Shown: positions 20,985 through 33,009 of the stretch, piece by piece | Position numbering within the stretch: the stretch's first letter is position 1 | How the letters are laid out: each line of letters begins with the position of its first letter | Source: Halichondria panicea | Taxonomy: Eukaryota; Porifera; Demospongiae; Suberitida; Halichondriidae | Assembly: GCF_963675165.1 (NCBI RefSeq) | Contig: NC_087393.1 | Location: forward strand, 1,203,002 to 1,267,001 | Direction: 5' to 3' | DNA: 64,000 bases | The notes under the pieces: model-generated | The model's database searches: none | Seen by the model: only the letters and a program-made list of their open reading frames with translations | Told to the model about the DNA's origin: nothing | Translations under genes and position numbers: made by a program

Positions 20985-22021
20985 TAGCCTCAATCCCAGG
21001 CCGAGTTTTCGCTTTTATAACGATTTGGCAAACAACTAGGCCTGGTGTACTAGTTGTCTGCGCATGCATCTAGGCCTGGTGTACTAGTTGTCTGCGCATG
21101 CATCAGATTCTGATGAACGGATATTCTCGTTCACTTTCGTGACATTTATATTCGTGTACTATCGTGTACTAGAAGTCAGTTCCCGTTTATCATAATGTAG
21201 TCTCAAATACTTTTGTGTGTGGGCCCTATGCTTAGTATCAAGAGTTTATGATAGTTTATGACTTCTCTAATATATACTCTTGTTAGTATTAAGTCTTGTT
21301 CATGTTTGGCAAGATCTAGGTAGACTATAGTTTCACCATTGATCTAGTAATAATTATGGTCACATGGATCAAGTTAAGAGTGTGAGCTAGAAAACTTGGT
21401 GCTGCATGCCATTATCAGCTCGTCAACAATGACACTAATATGAGAAATATAATATGTAGGTCTACACGTATTTAGAATGTCTACTTCTCTGCATAGGAGC
21501 AATGGCTAATATCCAGCTATCCCAACAGTGCTCATCTTGGCTATACTAACGGACGAGACTGGAAAGTTTGAGGTAAGTGTTTAATTAACCGTCTTTGGTT
21601 TCTTTTTAATCTTGTCCTATACTCACTCACAGGACTGGAGTATAATCCGCTCGTTCAAACGTTGCTGGGTAGCTCAGAGACATCAAGCAAAATTTACCTG
21701 AGTTACGAGTAGGGGCCTAGAATCCAAGAGGTCCAGCAGCCTGCTAAACCTTCTTGAACGTAATTTGAAGGCATTCAATCATGAAGTTGCCCTGGGTCAC
21801 TATAATTGTGCTGCAGCACAACTGGCAACTCCCCAGGCTCTTGTGAAGCAGCATCTTTTGTATACTGCATTTTCTGTGTACAAATTTTGATTTTTTTTTT
21901 GCCAACCACAAATACAATGAAAATTTGATGCATGCGCAGACAACTAGTACCAGGCCTATACATGTAGTAGTTGTTCACCTAGCCGTTATAAAAGCGAAAA
22001 CTCGGCCTGGGATTGAGGCTA
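20985..22021. mobile_element. Inverted-repeat element, about 1.04 kb, TAGCCTCAATCCC ends
   Basis: The left end TAGCCTCAATCCCAGGCCGA continues through CTTTTATAACG, then GCCTGGTGTACTAGTTGTCT (present twice in tandem at 21023-21100). The right end is the inverse, ending GGGATTGAGGCTA. The TAGCCTC terminus is shared with the 36- and 59-bp palindromes. No matching target-site duplication is seen. The interior holds two possible short exons (VLILAILTDETGKFE to a GTAAGT donor near 21571, then DWSIIRSFKRCW from an acceptor near 21633), which may be captured host sequence. Confidence 0.7.
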
Positions 22022-22648
22022 GCTGGCTCACTTGACATCTCTATAAAAGGGTTCTGGGGAGGACGCCACGAGAAGACATTCCTGGATGGCAGGGTGTTCA
22101 ACCCACATGCTTCGTCGAACAAAAACTCTAGCATTGCAAACTGTTACAAGAAGCATGAAAATGAAAAGAAAAGAGCTTATGAGCAAAGGGTTCGAGATGT
22201 CGAACACTCAACCTTCACTCCAATCAGTGGCGTAGGCAGAGGGGGGCTGACAGGGCTAGAGCCCCCCATTTTGTGTTTCATCAACTCCAAACCAGCTTGA
22301 ATCACCTTGATCTGTCAATCTATGCACTGTACTGCGCATGTGTAGTTACTAGAATGATGTCATTCAATGGAAATGTGGGCAGGGCCATCTACTGCGCATG
22401 TTTACTGCTGATAAAAAGTGATGACCTTTTTTTTAGTCCAAGCTATCAAGAGTTTATGTTATAATATAGATAGTACATGGGCATGAGGTAAAGCCCTCGT
22501 GATATGGGACACTATAACACATAGATACCGAATGCACATGTGCTAACTGATTTAGATCCCACTTTTCATTGGCTGTGTACTAGCCTGCCTCAGGCAAAAG
22601 TGCATCTATAAAAGCAGCAAGCCTTAGCAACAGCTTTATTTTTGAAAA

Positions 22649-23345
22649 TGTCCTGTTCTGATAGAGTGATTTCTTCTTCTCTGCTAAGAAAAGTTCTTGT
22701 TGGCCCTGCATTGCCCTGCTTCAACATAGGGTGGATTAACTATGACTCCGCCTTCTGCAGGAAGCGCTCTGCAAAAAAACGAGCCCAGCCCCCTCTTTTG
22801 CAAAAAACCTGCACTCGAGCCACACCCCACATCCCAAGCTTCTCGGTTCTGTACGGCAAGCAAAGAACAGCTTGCTACACTATCGAAAACTTTTGTTCCC
22901 AAAAAGACGCAAGAGTCGACTGAATGGGCAGTCAAAAATTTTGAAACATGGCTGCAGCACAGAAACATGAATATGGAGGACGAATTTGACAAATGCCCAG
23001 AAGACCTGCTTGTGAAAATGGACCCAGAACAGCTAAATCATTGGCTCTCTATTTTTATCGTAGAGACAAGAAAAGTGACAGGAGAACCCTACCCTCCTAC
23101 AACTATACACAGCATCCTGTCTGGTATTCTCCGATAATTATATGCGCTCACTGGATGCAAAGAAATGTCCAAATTTCTTTGCAAAAGGATCCGAGATTCC
23201 AAACTTTCCATAACACAATGGACTCTGTCTTCAGAGAACTACGTAAACAGGGGGTTGGAAGTGACAAGAAACACGCAAAAGCCTTCTCAAAAGAAGAAGA
23301 AAACCAGCTTTGGTCCTCAGGAGCTATCGGTTCGAACGATCACTT
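22649..23345 (+). pseudogene. KIAA1958/DUF3504-type Crypton-derived coding remnant
   Basis: The frame 22742-23137 carries FVPKKTQESTEWAVKNFETW, KCPEDLLVKMDPEQLNHWLS and VETRKVTGEPYPP. After a frame break near 23140-23185, another frame continues with DPRFQTFHNTMDSVFRELRK and FSKEEENQLWSSGA, the next expected family segment. The sequence is then cut at the hairpin at 23342. The tyrosine-recombinase part is missing. It matches the copy at 448-726. Confidence 0.75.
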
Positions 23346-23477
23346 GGAATTTGCACACTGACCAATCCAAGCGTGGGTGATGTAATCTATCAACCCATCC
23401 AAGTGTGGGTGATGTAATCTACTTTCTTGATAGATTACATCACCCACACTGGATTGGTCAGTGTGCAAATTCCAAGC
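23342..23477. repeat. Hairpin with 50-bp arms and an internal duplicated segment
   Basis: Left arm CTTGGAATTTGCACACTGAC pairs with GTCAGTGTGCAAATTCCAAG. GTGGGTGATGTAATCTA occurs twice directly and once inverted. It lies inside the 22225-23648 element. Confidence 0.85.
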
Positions 23478-24186
23478 TTGTGACAGATACAGGAAGTCAC
23501 GTTACTCTCCGCATACATCTGATGTACAGTATGCCTACGTTCGATACTCTCTCTCTATCATAAACTCTTGAAGCTATTCAGTGTCTAGCTCTGGCCCTGC
23601 TCAATGGATTTGAACCCTGCCCTTCCCAAAATCCTGGCTTCGCCACTGCCAATAGTCCTTTCGGCCACAGGGAGCATGGTAAAACAGTCCACAACGTTTT
23701 ACAAGCGACTTGCTTCTCGTCTAGCGGAAAAATGGGAGCAGCCAGTCAGCTGGATAATCAGATACATTTCTCTGTGATTTGTATACTTGACTCAGGCTGG
23801 TTGGGGATGCTCGAGTACCCCTAGCATTCCCCCTGGCTACGCTCCTGGCCATACTGCTCGACCCTGTACTGGCTATGTGCTCGTCTGTCTTTCTTTCTTT
23901 CTACTGAGATCAGCAATACAATGTATTCGTGGCCTGCTCATCCAAGGGCCACGCTGTGAAGTCCTCGCTAATTGATTTGATCAGCAGCGAAGCAAGCCTT
24001 CACTCCTAGCTACATGCCGGAAAACTGAATTAAAGACACATTATAAAGACATGTTATATTTTCTTGACCGAATATTTTGACTCCGAAAATTACCCGCTAG
24101 ATTTTTATGAGTGCACGTGATAATTAACCGCAGAGGTAGAACGATCTTCTTAAATACGTGCAAAGCTCAACTTTGCACCCGGACCC

Positions 24187-27100
24187 ATGCCTGGATACAA
24201 AGTCTTGAATGTTGCAGAGAAGAATGATGCAGCCAAGGAACTGGCCAACGTTATGGGGAGGGGGAGAGTCCGTAGAGTGAGTACATACACTATTGAGTAA
24301 TTGCAATTGCTTCCTTTAGAGAGAGGGGTGCTCCAAATTCAACAAAATTTACGAGTTCGATTTCAATCTATTTGGTCAGGTAGGTACCTTGAGCAGCTGT
24401 CAGTACAAGCATTAATTACCAGCCCTCCAGAACTGCCTGATGGTTATGACCTCTGTGTCTGGTCACCTGCTCTCACTCGACTTCAACCTTGCGTACAAGA
24501 ACTGGTGAGCAATGGCCATTTTCAAATTCTTCCATTAAAAAACAGGTGTCGTGAATTTATATTATCTCCAAAGAGACATGAAAAAGTCGGCCTGGGACCG
24601 AGGCTACGGTTTAATAAACTACTCAATGCATTTTCTCCACCTTGTTACTACAGGAACAACTGCACCCCAGGCACCCTGTTCACAGCTGATGTGCAGCGAT
24701 TTTGCCCTGATAATTTCATTCCGATAAAGGTACTTGTACCTTGAAAATTGAAACCTCTGTTCATGACACCTGTTTTTTGGAGACAAATTGGGAGGTTGTT
24801 TTGGGGACGAAAGGGCTATCTTTGTTGTAAGGAGGTAGTGTCCCTTATTCAGAGGGTTCTTTATCCCACACAACTCACAGAAGACGCTAGAGCGTGAGGT
24901 GAGGGGGTGTCAGCACCTGGTCCTCTGGACGGACGGGGATAGAGAGGGGGAGGGCATAGCCGCGGAAATCGTTGAGGTTGTCACTAATGGTATGCTGCTG
25001 GAATTTGTGTGTGTGTGTGTGTTGACCGTGTGCTCTCTTCGCAGTCAAATCTAGAGGGCTGCAAATCCACAGGGCAAGATTCTCTGAAATCACTCACCAG
25101 TAAGTATTTGTAAACCCTTCTTGGGTTTGCACTTTGTTTGTATACAAGCTGTTACAGTATGGTGTTCCCTCTCATTGTCAGGTCTATAATGAGGGCATGT
25201 GCTAACCTTGGTGTGGTAGACAGTAGAGTAGTAGATGCTGTGCAAGTACGGCAAGAGTTGGACCTTCGTATAGGTGAGACCGTGGGGTGTACGTATTGTT
25301 CCATCCACACCCTTGTAGGTTGTGCGTTCACCCGTTTCCAGACACGCCGTATGACCAAGGCCTTCCCCTCGGTGCTCAGTGACCAGCTCATCAGTTACGG
25401 CCCTTGTCAGTTCCCCACTCTTGGATTTGTTGTGGAGAGAGTGAGTGCACTAGCTCTTTGGTACCGACTCTCTGTCTTTATAGTTACTCGAAATACTGTG
25501 TGTTTCTCTCAGTACAAGCAAGTGCAAGCCTTTATTCCAGAGGCCTTTTACAAGATCAAAGGTTTGTTCGTGCTAACTGAATAATGAGATCAATCCATAA
25601 TTCTCTACTGTTTTTAGTGTGCCATGAGGTGGATGAATTGAAAGTGGAGTTTAACTGGAAGAGGTATGTACCTGTTAGTAAGGTAACTGTACGTTGTAGT
25701 CATTCTGTTTCTCTTCACTTACGTAGAGTGAGAGTGTTCAACCATCTAGTCTGCCTGATACTGTGCCAAATCTGTTTGGAGGTAAGCAACCATCACCCAC
25801 CCCACCCCTCACCCCCTCACACCATCACCCACACCCTCTCACACTATCACCCCACCCCTCGCTCCCCTCACATCATCACCCCCCTCACCCCCTTCGCCCC
25901 CCTCGCCCCCCTCGCCCCCTTCACCCCCCTCACCCCCCTCGCCCCCCTCACCCCCCTCATACCATCACCAACCCCCTCCCACACAGAATCCCACGGCGCT
26001 GGTGTTGGGCACTACCAGTAGACCACGTAGCAAGTGGAGACCTCTTCCAATGGACACAGTGGTGAGGCTTTTGAACCCTCTTACATGTAGCTCACCATAA
26101 TCATGGTCTCGTAGAGAATGTTACTCCTTTTAATATGAAGCCTTGAATGATTTTGTCACCACTTATATGTATACTCCACACAATATTTCCTTTTGCTGCA
26201 GGAGCTTGAGAAGCTAGCCTCCCGAAAGCTACGGATCAGTGCTAAAGAGACAATGAAGATTGCCGAGAAGTTGTACACACAGGGCTACATCAGCTACCCC
26301 AGGACGGAGACCAACATCTTCCCCGACTCATTTGACCTCAATGCTATCGTACAGGCACAGGCTGGTGACCCCCAGTGGGGGGATTTTGCTGGGAACATAT
26401 TAACGAGAGGGGCAACCCCTCGACAGGGGGCCAAGACAGACAATGCTCATCCTCCAATTCATCCGACAAAGTACACCAACACACTTCAGGTCAGAGGTCG
26501 ATTCCTTGGTCTACATGCAATTATAGTTTGTGTCCCAGATTTGTTTAGCTCAAGAAATTATTCCTTGTCACTCAGGGCAACGAACAGAGGATCTATGAGC
26601 TGGTGGTTCGTCATTTCTTGGCCTGCTGTTCTCAAGTGAGTCTGTCGAAATGTTTGTGCATTGACCACACCTCCTCTCCACTCGTAGGATGCTCGCGGAC
26701 AGGAGACCACTGTCGACATTGAAATAGCCAAAGAAAAGGTGAGAGCAATCGATTTTATGGTTTTGATGTGCCCGTAACTTCACTATACTGCGTACATAAC
26801 ATTGTATACTAGCATGTATGACATACACGCAAATGTTTCATGCCCATTTATGGTAACCATATTCCCTGTTCTAGTTTTCTGCTCAGGGGCTGATGATTAT
26901 CGAGAGGAACTACCTCGATGTGTACCCCTATGATCGCTGGTCCACAAAGGTCTGTATATGAGCTGTCATTATGAGAGTGTTTGGTTAATTGTACTGTACA
27001 TGTGTGGATTGGTTTTTCCTGCTTCAGGTGATTCCAGTTTACAACCAAGGCAGCACCTTCCAGCCCAGTTCTATAGAGGTATGTTCGTACTGCGTGTGTG

Positions 27101-30100
27101 TGTGTGTGTGTGTGTGTACGCTGTATGTATTCCCCCTGTAGATGGTTGAGGGTGAGACCACGCCCCCTCCCCTCCTACACGAGGCTGACCTCATCACACT
27201 CATGGAAAAGTACGGCATAGGTACGTAAAATTAGTAGCTGCCTGTGATTTTTGCTAGGCTTACAAATGTTACAGTAGCATAAAATGTAGAACGCTTACAA
27301 TGCATATATTGTTACTCTACCCCCCCCACACACCCACAAACACACACAGGCACGGACGCCACTCATGCAGAGCACATTGAGACCATCAAGACAAGGAACT
27401 ATGTGGGGGTACAACACGACGACAGTCTGGTGCCGGGGGAACTGGGAATGGGACTAGTGGAAGGTGGGCAAAGGGTACCACCCCTTTAATATTAATTATA
27501 ACCAATTGCTCAGGTTATGACTCGATGGGTTTTGAGCTCTCTAAGCCGCAGTTGAGGGCAGAGCTCGAGGCAGACTTGAAGAGGTATACGTAACTGGCTT
27601 AGAATTGCAAACTTCATTCTTTTATTCTCTTTCAGGATATGTGAAGGCTCCAAAACTAGAGACGGTATGTTTAGATACTCATAGCAATATTATTAGTACT
27701 GTACGTGTACTGCCTCACAGACGTCTTGTCTTCCACTCTGGAGAAATATCATGAAGTGTTTCAGAATGCCTACCAGCAGGTACATACATGACTGTACATG
27801 TATGGATATACACACACACATCCTACACATTGTGTAACCATTTCGTTACAATTCCGTTTGTTAATTGATCCACAGGCAAATAAATTGGAGGAATCTCTTT
27901 CGAAGTACTTTGGGCCCTCACAGCCCATTGCTGAGGACGGTGAGTATGTGGTTAGTACGGGAGTCATGTGACTGTCAGCTGATATGCATGTGTAGAGCCG
28001 CCTTCTCTGGGGGAGGTGATCCGGAGGTGTCCTCTCTGTCAACAGAATGACCTTGTCATCAAGAGGAAGAGAGATGGAGGGTGGGTATACTGTGTACGTT
28101 GAGTACGTATACATTTGTGCTTCTTTACTTACAACGTTTGTGACTGTACATGTATGTAATATCGTTTTTATCTGTAATCTGTAATAGTTTGATGCCTGTG
28201 CTGTAGGTACATGCTGAGCTGTCTTGGGTTCCCTGGCTGCAGAGCTGTTCAGTTTTTTCCTGCCTCAGTGCTCGATGTCAAGATGGACCCCTCTCTATGC
28301 TCTACTGTACGACAATTAATCACTATACATGTACATGCAGGGCTGCATCCAGGATTTTGGGTCAGGGGGCAAAGCCTTTGCCGCGTATGCATTCACTTAA
28401 GGTGCACGCCCAACTAGGGGGAGCATAACAATTTGGATATTTGAGGACTTAGATCTACATGTATTCTGGCGCAATTTCAGCTCACAAGTTGTCATAATTG
28501 TACAAAATGTATATTAATGAATCTGCCAGACCCTAGGGGGGGGTTGGAATTACCCCCCTCGCCCCCCCCCCCCTAAATGCAGCCCTGACATGTAGTATGC
28601 ACATCCATTGAAGAATGTAATGATGTATTGGATTGAAAGGTTCAATTCTTGAAGAAAAGAAATGGTGATTTTTCCAATAATGGGTCTGTTTTGATAGAAA
28701 ACGCAAAAGCATGGGCAATAAATAACTGGATCTATAGACTTTATTTGATGAGCACATGCACGAATATAATGTTTTAACAAGCTGCTAGCTGCTACAGTCC
28801 GTCTAGCTGGAGGGGGGGGGCTACAGCTCCCAAAGCCCGCCCCCCCCTGTATCTGTTTTATTGTTCTCCCTCCCCATAAAAAGATTGATGTACATGTTAT
28901 ATTTCCTTGCAGTGTCAGCCACCCCCGGTCCACCATCTGGCCCTGTCACTCAAGCCTGGCTCTGTTCCACCCTACCTCGGATCACAGCTAGTTGGCTGCT
29001 CCTCTTGCGACCCTTGCTTCAGAAATGAACTCGACATTCGACCAATCAGAAGTAGTGGAGATAACAGTGAGTGAATAGACTACTGTTACTGGTTGTCATG
29101 AAATAAAAAAACCCACTTTCTTTTGGACACAGGTGGTGGTGGTTCCAGATCTCAGACGTCATCTTCTCAGTCTAGAGGTGGGGCCAGGGGTTCCTCATCA
29201 AGGGGAGCTAATCACAGGGGCTCCTCGTCAAGGGGAGCTAATTATAGGGGTGGCCCCTCACCTCGTGGGCGGGGGAGTTCTCGTAAGAGACCACACCCTG
29301 ACAGCTGGGGAGGACCAGAGGATCCACAGTCCTTATCAGCCCCTAGTCGGAGACCAGCCCTCTTTGGTAAGCGCTTAGTTATAACATACAAGTATAGCAT
29401 TTATACATGTACATAATTCTATTACGCCCACTTATAATAACAGCGAAGTGTATTTCTCCCTACATTTGTACATTAATTTTGTACCTACAGGTATTTCAGG
29501 CAGCTTGAGCTCTGCTGACAACCAGACGTTGTGTGTGTGTGGAGAACCAGCCATTCTTCTCACTGTACGGAAGGAGGACAGCAGCAACAAAGGTACCAAC
29601 ACTTAAGTGGCCATAACTAGTCGTCAGTTTGTCTGACTGTACATGTAGTAATTTGTGATTTCCAAAAGCCTTGCCATTCTATAGCTAGCACGATTTATCA
29701 GATTTTTTGGCAACCATTGTATATCCTTACCAGGACCATAGCTTAAACTTTTTGCGGTAAACTGTCGGTGTTTCTGTAGCTCAAGTGGATTTGCAATGTG
29801 TGTGTTGTGGTGTCACTCACTATATATACACCGTCTTGTTGATTGTTGTGCAGGCCGACAATTCTACAAGTGTGCCAAGCGTGACGGAGGCTGTGACTTC
29901 TTCCTATGGGCTGACGAACCTCCGCCCACTCCCACTAATGATAACTGGTCCCATCCACCACCCTCACGTAATACACACCCCTCACACAACACACAACCGT
30001 CACGTAATACACAGAGAAGCTACTCAGATGCACGAGGTAGCAACCCAATCACTTGCAACTGTGGTTTGGATGCCGTACAGAAAACTGTTCAGAAAGACGG

Positions 30101-30326
30101 TCCTAACAAAGGCAAGCTCTTCCACACTTGCTCTAAGCCGAGGGACGAACAGTGTGGCTACTTTGAGTGGTGCAAAGGAGCGAGTACGAGCTCTAGGGGG
30201 CGTGGCAGGGGAGGTAGGCAGCAGCGGGGGGCTGGGGGTGGAGAGAAGAAGACTCGGACATGCAGTGTGTGCAGACAACCAGGACACACTAAACGATCTT
30301 GTCCTAGACAAAAAGAACTTGTATAG
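24187..30326 (+). CDS. TOP3A: DNA topoisomerase III alpha, complete, 29 exons
   Basis: TOP3A is a type IA topoisomerase that works with RecQ helicases to dissolve double Holliday junctions. Exons: 24187-24276, 24320-24379, 24431-24504, 24654-24729, 24881-24989, 25045-25099, 25182-25273, 25319-25440, 25513-25561, 25618-25663, 25727-25781, 25987-26061, 26202-26489, 26576-26635, 26688-26738, 26875-26949, 27028-27078, 27142-27220, 27350-27463, 27514-27583, 27636-27664, 27721-27779, 27876-27939, 27996-28080, 28207-28306, 28913-29066, 29133-29366, 29491-29592, 29854-30326. They total 2991 bases, 996 residues, all in phase (human about 1000). Landmarks: VAEKNDAAKELA and LWTDGDREGEG (toprim), LISYGPCQFPTLGFVVER, catalytic Tyr about residue 333 in GYISYPRTETN, GTDATHAEHI, a Cys4 region (CPLCQQ, SCLGFPGC), GRF zinc fingers (CVCGEPAILL; CNCGLDAVQK) and a CCHC knuckle (CSVCRQPGHTKRSC). 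The start is the first in-frame ATG giving the toprim motif; an upstream mitochondrial leader cannot be excluded. Confidence 0.96.
25782..25986. repeat. Pyrimidine-rich CCCCTCACC repeats in TOP3A intron 11
   Basis: About 180 bases of CCCCTCACC/CCCCTCGCC units fill the intron just before the exon 12 acceptor. The Pro-rich reading frames here are by-products. The tract could act as an extended polypyrimidine tract. Confidence 0.8.
28338..28587. mobile_element. MITE in TOP3A intron 25, CAGGGCTGCATCC ends, 5-bp duplication ACATG
   Basis: The left end CAGGGCTGCATCCAGGATTT and the right end CTAAATGCAGCCCTG are inverted repeats, with ACATG immediately outside both. CCAGGATTTTGGG is shared with the termini of 22225-23648. 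Confidence 0.8.
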
Positions 30327-30693
30327 ACTCTGTCTTAAAATTCATTATTAATACCACGCTCCTGTTAATACTAATTGTACCATCGATTTTAGGTGAAAAT
30401 TATAGTTAGTGAAATTATTGCATTTAGCTATGTACTAGTCTTTAGTGTGTATGTAGATTGGCTTCGACTGCTTAGTTCTCCTGACAATGCTTCTCTTGTC
30501 CTTGCTGGCCATCACAAAGGCTGGGGGCACATTGACCTGTGTGTGTGTGCGTGGGTGGGTGGATGTCAACTGTGAGGTGTGTGAAGATGTGGGTCACTTA
30601 CTGGCCGAGGGTAGGGGTTCCTGTAATGAAGTGCTGCGTGGAGGTATGTGTGTAGTTATCAGTATTAACCGGTACGTGTATGTGGTTCGAACA
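30327..30693. other. Tail-to-tail spacer between TOP3A and LYRM1
   Basis: 3' flanks of two convergent genes. The sequence CACAAAGGCTGGGGGCACAT followed by a GT-rich run at 30513-30556 recurs at 32619-32660, so a dispersed repeat is present. I see no clear polyadenylation signal for TOP3A. Confidence 0.5.
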
Positions 30694-31003
30694 TTATAAA
30701 GGTGTCATCTGTCTGCATGGTATACAGTATATACCCATTTCTAGACGACTGCTGGCTTCTGCTAAACACATTCGAATTTCGTCCGGATCTCTTATCTGGA
30801 GATCGAGAACAAACAACGCAGTGACATGACATTCCCAATGGAGACGGACCCACCTCTCTGTTCTTCCTGAACAGTGACGTAGTCTCGTTCCTGATGTACT
30901 CTCTCTCGGCCAAAGTGTCCCCCGTCACCCCGGCCTCCCAGATTACAGATACCCTAAGAATACGTCGGTATACACTCAGCACCTCCCTTCGTAGTGCAGC
31001 CAT
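30694..31003 (-). CDS. LYRM1: LYRM1-like LYR-motif protein, short form, two exons
   Basis: LYR proteins are small helical adaptors that bind mitochondrial acyl-carrier protein. Exon 1 (30854-31003) reads MAALRREVLSVYRRILRVSV (the LYR motif is VYR here), EREYIRNETTSLFRKNRE, and ends at a GTGGGT donor. Exon 2 (30694-30795, phase 0) reads RDPDEIRMCLAEASSRLEMG and ends PCRQMTPL plus stop. The two halves match vertebrate LYRM1 in order (QEVLGLYR, KQYILNEARTLFRKN, IKQCIDECTARIEIG). The product is 83 residues against about 122 in human, lacking the Pro-rich tail. Either this is a real short form or a later exon is missed. Confidence 0.85.
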
Positions 31004-31855
31004 CTGTATAGGGCAGCATATTACATTGATATTATTGTAGAGCTACAGACCTACCAAGGCTAGCTAGCTGTAGCACACTGCACTCTGGCTGTATATAGCA
31101 AACCTGACTACTTTTTGTAGCTGGGTAGGTAATGGTCGTCATGATTAAAATTACATGAACGGTTCCTGGTAATGGTCCCATGTTTATCCATCTCTTTCTT
31201 GCATGCGCATTATCGCTCACAATATTGACGACCATTACCAGGAACAGTGGGTGGGGGTGGGCTACATGTTATATACATTTGCAGCTACAAATAAGGCTTA
31301 TTATTCCATTGTACGCTTATATGAATACATAATTATGATTATATGAAGGGCCGGGTGAACAAGTGAATGGATATAATAATTAAATTAATTAATGTTGGAG
31401 TTTTTGCTAAACTTTACCAGTAATAATTATAAGTGCATACCATCGGCTAAAGTGAAGACAATCAGCAATTTAAATGGTGTTGCACAGAATTGAAGTGCTA
31501 TATGCTAGTGTGATGAATTAATAAGTGTTTGATCAGATTGTTCTAATAACTACATGTAGTTCGTTATGGTCTTGTGGATTGTTTCTGCTTTTCTTGAGAC
31601 ATTGTTCATGTTCTGTTAGAGATCTTAATAGGATCTAGTCTCATCTCAGGCCGCTTCCCTCGCTCTTCAATCCAGCCATGCAAGGCCTGTGAGGAGACTA
31701 AGACTATAAGTAGGACCGTGCATACTAAAGATTCCACTTGCTTCACATGTGCGCTGCATCTGCACAATTAAAGCCAAATAAAGGACACATGCATATAAGT
31801 CTATCCTGACAATTAACCAGTTGCACAAAATATAGCTTCAATCCATGTGCTATTA
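31004..31855. other. Intergenic with small inverted repeats
   Basis: Upstream of LYRM1. Inverted copies of GGTTCCTGGTAATGGT and its complement lie at about 31160 and 31225. A decayed TAGTCTC...GAGACTA hairpin spans 31636-31700. No gene seen. Confidence 0.55.
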
Positions 31856-32162
31856 TAGTCTCATGAATCAGCCGCACCTTTGGTGTCCGTCTGAGCACTC
31901 TTTACGTGAAGTCATTTCACAATGGAATGTATTACGTCACTGTACAAGCTAACAAAACCATAGAAATGCAACCACATCCGCATCTCTGCTCAGCCACATC
32001 ACTGCTTGCTGGCTCAACCGCATGTAAAGTTTCACTATTTGCTGCCTCCTATTCAAGTCACCTGATGCTTGTGAGTAATCTCATTGGCACGTTGGAAATC
32101 CACCGTGGCCACGTAAAGAGTGCTCAGACGGACACCAAAGGTGCGGCTGATTCATGAGACTA
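31856..32162. mobile_element. MITE, 307 bp, 53-bp perfect TIRs, 9-bp duplication GTGCTATTA
   Basis: Both ends start TAGTCTCATGAATCAGCCGC and match exactly for 53 bases (31856-31908 against 32110-32162). The flanks GTGCTATTA are identical (31847-31855, 32163-32171). Perfect arms and duplication point to a recent Mutator-type insertion. No coding capacity. Confidence 0.95.
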
Positions 32163-32644
32163 GTGCTATTAATACTACATGCCCTAATCACAATGTTCAT
32201 GTAGCTATCCTTTTTGCAAAACTGAGCTGCTAGTAGACTAATTAACCTCAAGTGTAGATAGTGGTAATGCAGGGGCCACCCACTGTGTACACTGTAGTTA
32301 GTGGTTGACTTGGTGTGCATTTCAAGAGACATAACATGCTGGTAGAAACAAAGGAGGATGAAAGGGGAGAGTATACTAGGGGGCTCTTGAACCAGACTGT
32401 ACTGGGCCTGTGTACAACTATAGGGAGCTTCTGGACCACTCTACTGCATGGGCCTGAGTACAACTACGGGGCTCTTGATCTGAATCACTTGTGTACTATC
32501 CCCCACCGTACCACTATAACCCCCACTTACCGGACAAGCTGCACCTCTGTAAGGTATTGTACCAACGTCCACTCATACTCCACTATAGGTGATCAGACAG
32601 TGGCTCAAACTGATCACAAAGGCTGGGGGCACATTGACATGTGA

Positions 32645-32714
<70 letters not shown>

Positions 32715-32813
32715 ATGTGTATGGGTGGGAGACATATCTGCAATATAATAATTTATGATAAGTGCTTTAAAATTGATGCTACATGCAAAATATTAATCTA
32801 CATATTATGTCTA
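32163..32813. other. Intergenic with a long (GT)n microsatellite
   Basis: GT repeats run at about 32646-32713, preceded by the CACAAAGGCTGGGGGCACAT repeat shared with 30513. The remainder holds imperfect GGGCCTG/ACTATAGG duplications and no gene. Confidence 0.7.
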
Positions 32814-33009
32814 CAGAGGAGGTCCAACAACCATGTGCCTAATTAATTTTTTGCTGAATCAGCAAAACTTGCCTTCTTTGATCGATGTTAGTGAGCTCCT
32901 ATTACTAAAACTAGACCTAACAATAATTAGAACTAAGCCTAAGAGGAGCGCAAAATACTGATTCAGCAAAAAATAATCGGCTAGGCATACAGTTGTCGGA
33001 CCTCCTCTG
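32814..33009. mobile_element. MITE, 196 bp, CAGAGGAGGTCC ends, 5-bp duplication GTCTA
   Basis: Left end CAGAGGAGGTCCAACAAC and right end GTTGTCGGACCTCCTCTG pair. Internally, TTTTTTGCTGAATCAGC and its complement pair too. GTCTA flanks both sides (32809-32813, 33010-33014). Confidence 0.88.

Larger units (their letters stand above)
22225..23648. mobile_element. DNA element, 1.42 kb, CAGTGGCGTAG ends, 5-bp duplication CCAAT
   Basis: The ends CAGTGGCGTAGGCAGAGG and CCTGGCTTCGCCACTG are imperfect inverted repeats flanked by CCAAT at 22220-22224 and 23649-23653. It interrupts a retroelement reading frame that resumes exactly after one CCAAT. Inside are a KIAA1958-type coding remnant and a hairpin. 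The end sequence CCAGGATTTTGGG is shared with 28338-28587. Confidence 0.85.
22022..23777 (+). pseudogene. Retrotransposon C-terminal domain remnant, split by a DNA element
   Basis: The left half (22022-22224) reads FWGGRHEKTF, VFNPHASSN and AYEQRVRDVEH. These motifs mark the C-terminal domain, possibly nuclease-like, of reverse-transcriptase proteins common in sponges and cnidarians. The same domain lies intact on the minus strand at 46577-46957. The right half (23649-23777) resumes in the same frame with the family's final segment (TTFYKRLASRLAEKW) and a stop at 23775-23777. The interruption is 22225-23648. The reverse transcriptase itself is absent. Confidence 0.75.

Noticed and set aside
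25584-26065. Pro/His-rich frames of 100-148 residues
   Set aside because: They read through intron 11 of TOP3A, which is CCCCTCACC repeat; flanking exons join in phase without them.
32646-32713. GT-repeat-encoded Cys/Val peptide
   Set aside because: Plain microsatellite.
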